A stretch of DNA of 64,000 bases from Humitalea sp050632385 (lineage in GTDB: Bacteria; Pseudomonadota; Alphaproteobacteria; Acetobacterales; Acetobacteraceae), in assembly GCF_050632385.1 (NCBI RefSeq), contig NZ_CP192599.1:682001-746000 (forward strand). The letters are read 5' to 3'. Under the pieces are notes generated by a model, which saw only the letters and a program-made list of their open reading frames with translations, did no database searches and had not been told where the DNA came from. The translations under genes were made by a program, and so were the position numbers. Positions 44,885 to 52,186 of this stretch are shown piece by piece. How positions within the stretch are numbered: position 1 is the first letter of the stretch; each line of letters starts with the position of its first letter.

Positions 44885-45742
44885 ATGGCGCACCCGCAGG
44901 CCCGCATTCGGATTCTGGCCACGGCCCTTACCGGCGCCCTTGCGCTCGGCGCCTGCACCCCCGGGGGCGGCACGCCCACCACGAGCGCGGCGGCCAGCCC
45001 CGACGACATGTGCGGCCCCCAGGTCGTGGTCTTCGTCAATGCCGGAGACCTGTTCGGCAGCCCGCCGCGCCGCCAGGGCCCGCCCACGGCCGCCGAGATG
45101 GAGGCCGAACTGACGCGGGAAAACGCCGCGATCGAGCGGTTGCAGATTTCCTTCGACGCGCTGCTGTATTGCCGCTGGACCGAGGTGCGGGTGGTCCGCT
45201 CCGACGCCGCCAGCGGCGTCTTCCCGCCGGCCGAACTGCCCACCCGCCTGGCCGCCGCCAATGGCCGCCTGCGCCAGGACCTGGCCCGCGCCAACCGCAT
45301 TCGCGCCGAAATGGCCAGCCGCGCCGCGCGCATCGACGCGGCGGTGGAGGCCGCGGCCCCCGGCACCCGCGCCGCCAGCCTGCGCGACCCGACGGTCGGG
45401 GGCGGGACCCGCGCGGCGGCGTCGGCAGCCCTTCCGCTGCGCCTGCGGCCGGAAAACAACGCGCCGGAAACCGGGCGCCTGTCGGCCGGACAGCAGGTCA
45501 CCATCCGCGCCGCGCCCGGCGGCTTTGCCTTCGTCGATGCGGCGGGCGGGATCACGGGCTACGCGCCCAACAACGCCTTCACCCTGCTGCCGACCCGCGT
45601 GGCGGCCCAGGCGGCCGACAATTCCGGTTTCGCGGCCCTGCGGACCCTGGTCGCGACCAACCTGGCGCGACGGGATAATTTTGCCCAGACGGTGCAACTG
45701 GCCGACCGGTCGGGCGATGGGGCCTTCGAACTGGTGCGGTAG
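44885..45742 (+). CDS. Hypothetical lipoprotein with C-terminal SH3-like segment
   Basis: 285 residues. The N-terminus is a lipoprotein signal with lipobox LGAC, so the protein is predicted to be anchored in a membrane facing the periplasm. Residues ~70-170 form a helical, possibly coiled-coil region (AEMEAELTRENAAIERLQ). Residues ~195-250 (LPLRLRPENNAPETGRLSAG) resemble a bacterial SH3 domain. I do not recognise a named family. Start chosen at the ATG opening the signal. Confidence 0.75.
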   Translation: MAHPQARIRILATALTGALALGACTPGGGTPTTSAAASPDDMCGPQVVVFVNAGDLFGSPPRRQGPPTAAEMEAELTRENAAIERLQISFDALLYCRWTEVRVVRSDAASGVFPPAELPTRLAAANGRLRQDLARANRIRAEMASRAARIDAAVEAAAPGTRAASLRDPTVGGGTRAAASAALPLRLRPENNAPETGRLSAGQQVTIRAAPGGFAFVDAAGGITGYAPNNAFTLLPTRVAAQAADNSGFAALRTLVATNLARRDNFAQTVQLADRSGDGAFELVR

Positions 45743-45761
45743 CGGCGCTGCGCCCGGGCCA

Positions 45762-45779
45762 GGGCGCCTTGCGGCGCCC
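45762..45779. terminator. Bidirectional hairpin between convergent genes
   Basis: GGGCGCC (45762-45768) pairs perfectly with GGCGCCC (45773-45779) around TTGC, in the 40-base gap between the lipoprotein gene and the convergent PEP-CTERM gene. No T-run is seen. Confidence 0.6.
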
Positions 45780-45782
45780 GGG

Positions 45783-46376
45783 TCAGACCGCCTTGCGGCG
45801 GCGGGCCAGGCAGCCGAGGCCGGCAAGGCCGACGCCGAACAGGGCCAGTGACGCCGGTTCGGGAACGGGCGTGCCGGCGGCGGTCGCGATGACCTGGTTG
45901 CCGCTCATGGCGACATTCTGCGCGGAGGCGCTGAAGATCGACTGCGGAACGACACTGGAACCCTGGTAGCAGACGTCAGTGTTGGTCGCGTCGCAGTAAT
46001 AGCGCGTGCCGGAGAACGTGTTTTCCTGGAACAGCAGATAGGCCCCGGGGGTTCCGCTGAAGTTGAACAGCAGGTTGGTCACCGTCGCGGTCAGGGCATT
46101 TCCGGCCACCAGCACGACGCTGTCCAGGTTGGTGATGACCGTGCTGGCACCCACGCCGTTCAGGGTCAGCGCGAAACCGGTGATATCGCCGGTGCTGAGC
46201 ACACCGGTGGTCCCGTCTGTTTCAATCGTGCCGACCACGCTGCCCGCGCCGATGGTCTGATTGATGGAATAGGTGATGGGGGCCGCGGCGGCGATGCCTG
46301 CGTTCAGGAGCCAGGTGACCATCGCGAGGCCGGCGGCGAAGCCCGCCCGGCGTGTTGCGGCAGCAGTCAATGACAT
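45783..46376 (-). CDS. PEP-CTERM sorting domain-containing exported protein
   Basis: 197 residues with an N-terminal signal peptide, a beta-rich, Thr/Gly/Asn-rich middle with two cysteines, and a C-terminal PEP-CTERM anchor: VPEPASLALFGVGLAGLG followed by RRRK. Such tails are recognised and cleaved by exosortase, usually in bacteria that make exopolysaccharide. No exosortase gene is in this window. The gene is preceded by a sigma-54-like promoter, in line with PEP-CTERM regulation elsewhere. Middle-domain function unknown. Confidence 0.9.
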   Translation of the reverse strand: MSLTAAATRRAGFAAGLAMVTWLLNAGIAAAAPITYSINQTIGAGSVVGTIETDGTTGVLSTGDITGFALTLNGVGASTVITNLDSVVLVAGNALTATVTNLLFNFSGTPGAYLLFQENTFSGTRYYCDATNTDVCYQGSSVVPQSIFSASAQNVAMSGNQVIATAAGTPVPEPASLALFGVGLAGLGCLARRRKAV

Positions 46377-46436
46377 CGTCTGTTCCCCTTGAAAGACCCG
46401 GCCGCGGGAGCGGTTGGTTTCGATGGGAAAGCGTTA

Positions 46437-46452
46437 CGCAAATCCGGGGCCA
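46437..46452 (-). promoter_or_regulatory. Sigma-54-type (-24/-12) promoter of the PEP-CTERM gene
   Basis: On the minus strand the site reads TGGCCCCGGATTTGCG. It fits the TGGCACG-N4-TTGCW consensus with the essential GG and GC exactly ten bases apart. It lies ~60 bases before the ATG, leaving room for a leader and an AAGGGGAA ribosome-binding site. Confidence 0.65.
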
Positions 46453-46486
46453 GGAAGAATATTGCTTTGAAAGCAAAGACTTCCTG
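46451..46486 (-). promoter_or_regulatory. Stem-loop / palindrome directly upstream of the sigma-54 site
   Basis: Two nested inverted repeats: outer CAGGAAG (46451-46457) with CTTCCTG (46480-46486), and inner TTGCTTT (46462-46468) with AAAGCAA (46470-46476). The position just upstream of -24 suits a regulator-binding site, or it may form a hairpin. Function is inferred. Confidence 0.45.
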
Positions 46487-46577
46487 ACAGCCGCGCATGG
46501 CTTACAAAAAATGTGTAACGTTTGTTGACCAGATTTTCTCGCAAGCGCGTGGGGCGGTGTTGCGCGCCCCGCGTTGG

Positions 46578-47195
46578 TCAGGCCCGGCGCATCGCCGCGG
46601 TCGCGACCCCCGCCGTGATCAATACACCGCCGCCGAGGCGGTTGAATCCACGCCGCATCGCGGGCCTCTGGACCGCGCCGGACAGTCGCCCCGCCAGCAC
46701 CGCATAGGCCGCGGCATTCACCGCGCCCAGGCTGACGAAGGTCACCGTCAGCAGCGCCGCCTGCGGCAGGAACGGCTGCCCCGCATTAAGGAACTGCGGC
46801 ACAAAGGCGGTGAAGAAGGCGATGCCCTTGGGGTTCAGCGCCGTCACCACAAAGGCCTGGCGTGCGGCCCGCCCGGGCGGCAGCACCGGCGCCGCATCCC
46901 CGACCGGCGCCCGCCAGAGCTTGATGCCGAGCCAAACCAGATAGGCGGCCCCCACCCATTTCAACACGGTGAAAGCATGGGCCGAGGCCGCGAGCACCGC
47001 CCCCAGCCCCGCCAGCGACACCGTCATGGCCAGCGCATCGCCCGCCGCGACCCCGGCCACCAGCGGCAGCACCCGCCGCCACCGCCCGGTGGCGACCCCC
47101 AGCGACTGGCCGATCACCAACAGGATGGTCGGCCCCGGGATCACCAGCATGGCGATGGCGGCGGCGCAGAAGGCGGCCCAGGTCGCCCAGGTCAT
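46578..47195 (-). CDS. LysE/RhtB family amino-acid exporter
   Basis: 205 residues with about six membrane helices. The IPGPTILLVIGQSLGVATGRWRR segment and ALNPKGIAFFTAFVPQF are diagnostic for the LysE/RhtB family. It exports an amino acid or derivative. The ATG at 47195 gives the canonical start. It lies ten bases downstream of metZ, so the two are probably co-transcribed, and homoserine or a sulfur amino acid is a possible substrate (inference). Confidence 0.92.
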   Translation of the reverse strand: MTWATWAAFCAAAIAMLVIPGPTILLVIGQSLGVATGRWRRVLPLVAGVAAGDALAMTVSLAGLGAVLAASAHAFTVLKWVGAAYLVWLGIKLWRAPVGDAAPVLPPGRAARQAFVVTALNPKGIAFFTAFVPQFLNAGQPFLPQAALLTVTFVSLGAVNAAAYAVLAGRLSGAVQRPAMRRGFNRLGGGVLITAGVATAAMRRA

Positions 47196-47205
47196 GTGTG
47201 GGAGC

Positions 47206-48564
47206 TCATTTTTCGCCGGTCGGCTGCAAGGGCCGCAGCAGGTCGCGCATCGCATCGGCGAACAGATCGGCTTCCTGACGCTTCGGCGCCGCACGGGCCG
47301 GTTTCGCGGCCGGTTCGGGGGCGGCGGCCGCGGGCTCGGCCGGCTTGGCGCGGCGCTTGGTCTTGGCCGGTTCGGCGGCATCCAGCGCGGCGGCCAGGTC
47401 CTCGATCAGGTCCGACACATCCTCCAACCCGACCGACAGGCGCACGCTGCCGTCCGAGATGCCCAGCCGCGCCCGTTCCTCCGCCCCAACACGCATATGC
47501 GTGGTGGTCGCGGGATGGGTCACCAGGCTCTTGGCGTCGCCGAGGTTGTTCGAGATATCAACCAGTTGCAGCGCGTCCAGCACGCGGAAGGTCGCATCCT
47601 TGCCACCCTTCACGTCAAACGTGACCAGGGTGCCGCCGGCGCCCATCTGCTTCTTGGCCAGCGCATGCTGCGGATGGTCGAGCCGGAAGGGGTAGCGGAC
47701 CTGCGCGACCTCCGCCCGCTCCGCCAGGAAGTCGGCGATGCTGGCTGCGGCCCGACACATGGCGGGGACGCGCAGGTGCAGCGTCTCCAACCCCTTCAGG
47801 ATGGTCCAGGCGTTGAACGGGCTGATCGAGGGTCCGGTGTTGCGGATGAAGGGGCGCAGCACCTCATCCACCCACTTCTGGTTGCCCAGCACGGCCCCGC
47901 CCAGCACGCGGCCCTGGCCGTCGAAATGCTTGGTCGCGGAATAGACCACGATATCGGCGCCGAACTGCATCGGCCGCTGCAACAGCGGGGTAGCGAAGAC
48001 GTTGTCCACCACGACCAGCGCGCCGACCTTATGCGCCATGTCGCTGACCGCGCGCAGGTCGACCAGGTCGAGCATCGGGTTCGACGGCGTTTCCAGCAGC
48101 ACCATCGCGCAGGGCTTCTTGAACGCGGCTTCCCACTGGTCGAGGTCGTGCCCATCGACGAATTCGGTCTGGATGCCGTAGCGCGGCAGCAGGGTGGACA
48201 CGATCCAGTGACACGACCCGAACAGCGCCCGGGCGGCGACCACGCGATCGCCGGTCTTGAGCTGCGACAGCATCGACGCATGCACGGCGGCCATGCCGGT
48301 GGCGGTGGCGATGCAGGCCTCCGCACCCTCCAGCGCCGCCAGCCGGGATTCCAGCATGGTGACGGTGGGGTTGCCGAAGCGGCTGTACTGGTAGTGCTGG
48401 ACCTCGTTCTTGAACGTCGCCTCGGCCTGGGCCGCGCTGTCGTAGACGAAGCCGGAGGTCAGGAAGAGCGCCTCTGACGTCTCCCCGTGTTCGGAACGTT
48501 CGGTGCCGCCGCGGACGAGCTGGGTCGCGGGGCGGTAGGTCTTGGTGGGCTTGGGCTTGGCCAT
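47206..48564 (-). CDS. metZ: O-succinylhomoserine sulfhydrylase MetZ
   Basis: 452 residues of the Cys/Met metabolism PLP enzyme family. LVRGGTERSEHGETSEALFLTSGFVYDSA is the MetZ N-terminal signature; the PLP lysine lies in YSATKHFDGQGRVLGG. It makes homocysteine from O-succinylhomoserine and sulfide. The C-terminal ~65 residues are an unusual Ala/Pro/Lys linker followed by a short acidic helix (EADLFADAMRDLLRPL). A GTG at 48621 is an alternative start closer to the riboswitch. Confidence 0.93.
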   Translation of the reverse strand: MAKPKPTKTYRPATQLVRGGTERSEHGETSEALFLTSGFVYDSAAQAEATFKNEVQHYQYSRFGNPTVTMLESRLAALEGAEACIATATGMAAVHASMLSQLKTGDRVVAARALFGSCHWIVSTLLPRYGIQTEFVDGHDLDQWEAAFKKPCAMVLLETPSNPMLDLVDLRAVSDMAHKVGALVVVDNVFATPLLQRPMQFGADIVVYSATKHFDGQGRVLGGAVLGNQKWVDEVLRPFIRNTGPSISPFNAWTILKGLETLHLRVPAMCRAAASIADFLAERAEVAQVRYPFRLDHPQHALAKKQMGAGGTLVTFDVKGGKDATFRVLDALQLVDISNNLGDAKSLVTHPATTTHMRVGAEERARLGISDGSVRLSVGLEDVSDLIEDLAAALDAAEPAKTKRRAKPAEPAAAAPEPAAKPARAAPKRQEADLFADAMRDLLRPLQPTGEK

Positions 48565-48628
48565 GGCTGAACCTGACGACTGGACATGGCCGGCCCGGAC
48601 AAGTGTAGGCCGCGCGGGCACACACCAG

Positions 48629-48719
48629 GCCGTTTAGCGCGATTGTTTTCCGCGGCCCGGTGAAGGGACACGACCCAAATGGGACCTCGCCGCAAGCTGG
48701 CCGGACAAATCGCGAGGGG
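48629..48719 (-). ncRNA. SAM-II riboswitch upstream of metZ
   Basis: On the minus strand CCUCGC (from 48717) is followed by GAUUUG, then CCGGCCAGCUUGC, then GGCGAGG, which closes the P1 stem (GCGAGG at 48712-48717 pairs with CCTCGC at 48685-48690, plus-strand bases). After a longer than usual insert comes AAAACAAUCGCGCUAAACGG, matching the 3' pseudoknot strand with its GCUAAA. This is the SAM-II layout known upstream of met genes in alphaproteobacteria. SAM binding would shut off metZ. Confidence 0.8.
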
Positions 48720-48778
48720 CGGGTGTCACCGCCGGCGCTATCGGTAGCGGCGGGGGAGGGGGCGGGTCAAGCGGGAGG

Positions 48779-48808
48779 CTGGACGGGTGGGGCGGGAGGC
48801 GGTTATGA
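48779..48808 (+). promoter_or_regulatory. Possible promoter of tRNA-Gly
   Basis: CTGGAC (48779-48784) and TTATGA (48803-48808) are 18 bases apart, ending about ten bases before the tRNA, with a G-rich discriminator. Both boxes are weak matches. Confidence 0.35.
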
Positions 48809-48818
48809 AGGGGGCAAG

Positions 48819-48893
48819 GCGGGTGTAGTTCAGAGGTAGAACGTCAGCTTCCCAAGCTGAATGTCAGGGGTTCAATTCCCCTCACCCGCTCCA
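48819..48893 (+). tRNA. tRNA-Gly (anticodon CCC)
   Basis: A complete 75-base cloverleaf: acceptor GCGGGTG pairs with CACCCGC, the anticodon loop is TTCCCAA between TCAGC and GCTGA (anticodon CCC), the T-arm is GGGG-TTCAATT-CCCC, and the discriminator T is followed by an encoded CCA. It reads GGG glycine codons. Confidence 0.97.
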
Positions 48894-49025
48894 TTTTCTC
48901 CGGCAACCGCACGCGCAGGCATTCCACCCCCGGTGGAGCCAGCCATGACGCGGCGCAACAGCATCGGCCCCTGGCCCTTCGCCTACACCAACCCGGGCGA
49001 CGATCCGCGACACCCGCCCCAGCCC

Positions 49026-49874
49026 CTATTTGGACGGCGGTTGGTAAAGGTGCTGCTGCTCAGGAAAACGGCGCTCCCGCACCGATGCGGCATAGGCCTC
49101 GGCCGCGGCATCGATCCGCGCGCCCAGGGAGTCGAAACTCTTCACGAACCTGGCCGTCCTGTCGAACATCCCCAGCATGTCGTCGACCACAAGAACCTGT
49201 CCGTCGCATTTCGCCGATGCGCCGATGCCGATCGTCGGGCATTCGATCGCCTCGATGATCGACAGCGCCAGCGGCTCCACCACGCCCTCGATGACGACGG
49301 CGAAGGCACCGGCCTGCGCGACGGCGACGGCGTCGTCGAAGATCTTCGTATAATCGGCATCGCCCCGGCCACGCGCCGCATAGCCGCCCAGGACATTCAC
49401 CGCCTGCGGCGTCAGCCCCACATGCGCCATCACGGGAATGCCCCGCGACCGGAGGAAGGCGACCGTCTCCGCCATCTCCACGCCGCCTTCCAGCTTCACC
49501 GCGCCCGCACCCGTCTCGCGCAGCAGGGACGCGGCGGAGCGGAAGGCCTGTTGCGGGCTTTCCTCATAACTTCCAAACGGCATGTCCACGACAACCAGAC
49601 AGCGCCGCGACCCCCGCACCACGGCCGCGCCATGCGCGATCATCATGTCGAGCGTCACGGGCAGTGTCGTCGGCAAGCCATAGATCGTCTGCGCCAGGCT
49701 ATCGCCCACCAGCAGCACGTCGCAGTGACGATCAAGAAGCTCCGCCATACGCGCGGTATAGGCGGTGAGCATGACAATCGGCGCACCGCGCTTGCGCGAT
49801 GCGATATCGGGGACAGTGGTGCGACGGATGGGACGCTGCGATTCAGACTTGGACTCAGGCGGCACGGTAGACAT
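49026..49874 (-). CDS. panB: 3-methyl-2-oxobutanoate hydroxymethyltransferase
   Basis: 282 residues. VMLTAYTARMAELLDRHCDVLLVGDSLAQTIYG, VVDMPFGSYEESPQQAFRSA and VKLEGG are PanB signatures holding the magnesium aspartates and catalytic region. MAHVGLTPQ follows. It makes ketopantoate for pantothenate and CoA. It lies downstream of sugE on the same strand. panC is not in the window. Confidence 0.95.
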   Translation of the reverse strand: MSTVPPESKSESQRPIRRTTVPDIASRKRGAPIVMLTAYTARMAELLDRHCDVLLVGDSLAQTIYGLPTTLPVTLDMMIAHGAAVVRGSRRCLVVVDMPFGSYEESPQQAFRSAASLLRETGAGAVKLEGGVEMAETVAFLRSRGIPVMAHVGLTPQAVNVLGGYAARGRGDADYTKIFDDAVAVAQAGAFAVVIEGVVEPLALSIIEAIECPTIGIGASAKCDGQVLVVDDMLGMFDRTARFVKSFDSLGARIDAAAEAYAASVRERRFPEQQHLYQPPSK

Positions 49875-49962
49875 TTCGGCTCACTTCATTGCGGTGGCTT
49901 GGTGATGGAGATCGACCCCGGCGGCAGTTTGCACCACCTTCGGATTCAAGCCCACGCCGCTG

Positions 49963-50283
49963 TCAGTGGGAACTCGCCAGCTTCATGGTCACGAGGCCGG
50001 CGACGATCAGCACCGCCGCGATCACGCGGGCCACCGTGACCTCCTCGCCGAGAAGGCTGATGCCGACCAGGAAAGCGCCGACCGCGCCGATTCCGGTCCA
50101 GATCGTATAGGCCGTGCCAAGCGGCAAGGTTCGCATCGACAACGCGAGCAGGCCGAAGCTGCCGGCCATCGTCACGAGCATGATCGCGGTCGGCCAAGGA
50201 CGTGAAAAGCCGTGCGACTGCTTCATCGCATAGGCCCAGACGATCTCAAGAATGCCGGCGGTTACGAGATAGACCCAAGCCAT
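49963..50283 (-). CDS. sugE: Small multidrug resistance family exporter, SugE/Gdx type
   Basis: 106 residues with four membrane helices. The membrane glutamate lies in AGILEIVWAYAMKQSHGF, and SMRTLPLGTAYTIWTGIGAVGAF is typical of the SugE/Gdx subgroup, which exports guanidinium in exchange for protons. The ATG at 50283 has GAGGG six bases upstream; earlier codons of the open frame lie in the leader. The leader resembles a guanidine-II riboswitch, supporting Gdx function. Confidence 0.92.
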   Translation of the reverse strand: MAWVYLVTAGILEIVWAYAMKQSHGFSRPWPTAIMLVTMAGSFGLLALSMRTLPLGTAYTIWTGIGAVGAFLVGISLLGEEVTVARVIAAVLIVAGLVTMKLASSH

Positions 50284-50284
50284 G

Positions 50285-50340
50285 GCGGCCCTCGGATTCA
50301 AGGGCCGGGCCGTCCCGGACTTCAACCCCGTGGCCGGGGA
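50285..50340 (-). ncRNA. Candidate guanidine-II (mini-ykkC) riboswitch upstream of sugE
   Basis: On the minus strand hairpin P2 is CCGGG-ACGG-CCCGG (50318-50305), a perfect stem with the ACGR loop that defines this class. Just upstream CGGCC-ACGG-GGUUG (50336-50323) can form P1 with the same loop, but with two G-U pairs and a strong competing fold. Downstream GGCCCUUG-AAUC-CGAGGGCC (50306-50287) would hide the GAGGG ribosome-binding site and overlaps P2 by two bases, suggesting an ON switch. The four-base spacer is unusually short. Confidence 0.55.
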
Positions 50341-50469
50341 ACAAGGACGTGGCCTCGCGATGCGTTATTTCGCGCAGGCCAGGCTGTTTTGCAATGCTTG
50401 ATGCTGCCATCCCGGCCGGGACCACCGCGCCATCTTTCCAGACGGTGCCATGGCCCCACCGGCCGCGCG

Positions 50470-50820
50470 TCAGCGCGCCTCGATACCCCGGCGCGTCGCG
50501 ACGATCTGGCTCGTGGAGCAGATGTCGATGCGCATGATCTCCGCCGTCTGGCCATTCGCCCAGACCACCTTGAAGTCATTCCGCCCCGCGCTGCGCGCCC
50601 GGAAGTTCATGGTGCGGCCATTGGCCAGCACGTTGGTGCCGAGCTGGTCGACGCCCCAGGACTGCTGGTTGCTGGAGCCGAAGTAGAACTCGTTCACGGT
50701 CGATCCGGATTCGTTCAGCAAGGTGAAGCTGGTATCGCATTGCGCCTGCGCCGACCCAATCGCCGCGCCCATGACGGCAGTGCCCAGCAGCAACCCGAAA
50801 AACCCACGACGAAGCGACAT
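50470..50820 (-). CDS. Small exported hypothetical protein
   Basis: 116 residues with a Sec signal peptide (GFFGLLLGTAVMGAAIGSAQA). The mature part is beta-rich, with NESGSTVNEFYFGSSNQQSW, LANGRTMNFRAR and two cysteines (CDTSF and DICSTS) that may form a disulfide. The pattern recurs in small periplasmic proteins of alphaproteobacteria, but I know of no function. ATG at 50820 has GGAGG six bases upstream. Confidence 0.75.
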   Translation of the reverse strand: MSLRRGFFGLLLGTAVMGAAIGSAQAQCDTSFTLLNESGSTVNEFYFGSSNQQSWGVDQLGTNVLANGRTMNFRARSAGRNDFKVVWANGQTAEIMRIDICSTSQIVATRRGIEAR

Positions 50821-50960
50821 CGAAACCTCCATGTGTGCAGACGCAGGGGGTTTGCGCTGACGGTTCTTAATCCCCCGTATCCGTGCTGCGCGTTCTGGCC
50901 GGAATATGCAAAGACGCTTGCGCAAGACCCCGTCACGGCACCATGCAACACGCGCGCGGG

Positions 50961-50997
50961 GCCGGAGTCGTGCCCCGGAGTCGCGCCCCGGAGTCAT
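50961..50997. repeat. Short tandem repeat, three units
   Basis: Three ~12-13-base units of the form GCCCCGGAGTCGN run head to tail (50961-50971, 50972-50984, 50985-50997) in the ~200-base region between the divergent small exported protein and anmK. The rest of that gap shows no clear promoter boxes. Confidence 0.75.
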
Positions 50998-51020
50998 GAC
51001 TTGGGCGGGGGAATCACTTG

Positions 51021-52160
51021 ATGGATGGCGGGATGCGCATGTTGGCCGATACCTCTGTCCGCGCGGAAAGCGTGATCCTGCGCACCATCGGGCTGATGAG
51101 CGGCACGTCGCTGGACGGCGTCGATGCCGCCTATGTCGAAACCGACGGCACGACCATCAGCCGCCTCGGCCCCGCGCTGACCCTGCCCTATGGCCCGGCG
51201 CTGCGGCGGGACCTGCGGCTGCTGCTGGACCGCGCGCCTGGCCTGGCCGCCGATGATCCCGCCCTGCTGGATTGCACCGCCCGCCTGACCCATCGCCATG
51301 CGGAGGCCGTCTCCGCCCTCGGCCTCTATGCCGATGTCATCGGCTTCCACGGCCAGACGATCCTGCACCAGCCAGGCGGTGCGACCCCCCGCACCTGGCA
51401 GATCGGGGATGCCGCCGAACTCGCCCGCGCGACCGGCATGACCGTCGCCTTCGATTTCCGCAGCGCCGATGTCGCGGCGGGCGGGCAGGGGGCGCCGCTG
51501 GTCCCGGCCTTCCACGCCGCCCTGGCCGCACCCCTGCCGAAACCGCTGGCGATCCTGAACCTGGGCGGCGTCGCCAACGTCACCTGGATCGGCCCCGATG
51601 GCACCCTCATGGCCTTCGACACCGGTCCCGCCAACGGCCCGCTCGACGACTGGGCCCGGCGTTCGACCGGTGAGGATTACGACCGCGACGGCCGGCTGAC
51701 GCTGGCGGGCCAGGCCGATGGCGCCGTGCTGGGGCGCCTGCTCGCGCATCCCTACCTGGCCGCCCCCCCGCCCAAAAGCCTGGACCGCCTGGATTTCGAC
51801 CGCGCCCTGCGCGAAGCCGGCGCCGGCGCCCTGTCGCCCGCCGATGGCGCCGCGACCCTGGCCGCCTTCTGCGCCTGCGCCGTCGCCGCCGCCGCGCGCC
51901 ATTTTCCGGAACCACCCCTGCAATGGCTGGTCGCCGGCGGCGGCCGGCGCAACCCGGGGCTGATGCGGGCGCTGCAAGGCGCGCTGGAAGCCCCCGTCCG
52001 CGCGGTCGAAGTCGCCGGCTGGGACGGCGATGCCCTGGAAGCCCAGGCCTTCGGCTTCCTGGCCGCCCGCGTCACACGCGGCCTGCCACTGACATTCCCG
52101 GGCACGACCGGTGCACCACGGGCGATGACAGGCGGGCGCCTGGTCGGGTCGCTGCTGTAG
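51021..52160 (+). CDS. anmK: Anhydro-N-acetylmuramic acid kinase
   Basis: 379 residues. IGLMSGTSLDGVDAAYVETDG is the AnmK ATP-binding signature. GHRHAE-like HRHAEAV, GFHGQTILHQP, then the LNLGGVANVTWIG and AFDTGPANGPLDDW segments are diagnostic. It phosphorylates and opens 1,6-anhydro-MurNAc during cell-wall recycling. Start choices are a TTG at 51018, ATG at 51021 or ATG at 51033. In many alphaproteobacteria it lies next to tyrS; here it does not. Confidence 0.94.
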   Translation: MDGGMRMLADTSVRAESVILRTIGLMSGTSLDGVDAAYVETDGTTISRLGPALTLPYGPALRRDLRLLLDRAPGLAADDPALLDCTARLTHRHAEAVSALGLYADVIGFHGQTILHQPGGATPRTWQIGDAAELARATGMTVAFDFRSADVAAGGQGAPLVPAFHAALAAPLPKPLAILNLGGVANVTWIGPDGTLMAFDTGPANGPLDDWARRSTGEDYDRDGRLTLAGQADGAVLGRLLAHPYLAAPPPKSLDRLDFDRALREAGAGALSPADGAATLAAFCACAVAAAARHFPEPPLQWLVAGGGRRNPGLMRALQGALEAPVRAVEVAGWDGDALEAQAFGFLAARVTRGLPLTFPGTTGAPRAMTGGRLVGSLL

Positions 52161-52186
52161 GGCCTGTGGACGGAGGGAGCCCGAAG

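Noticed and set aside
48819..49028. Integrated element at tRNA-Gly
   Set aside because: No integrase, no duplicated tRNA 3' end and no composition change were found nearby.
49875..49962. Second guanidine-type riboswitch before panB
   Set aside because: The gap shares a CTTGAATCCGA string with the sugE leader but has no ACGR hairpins.
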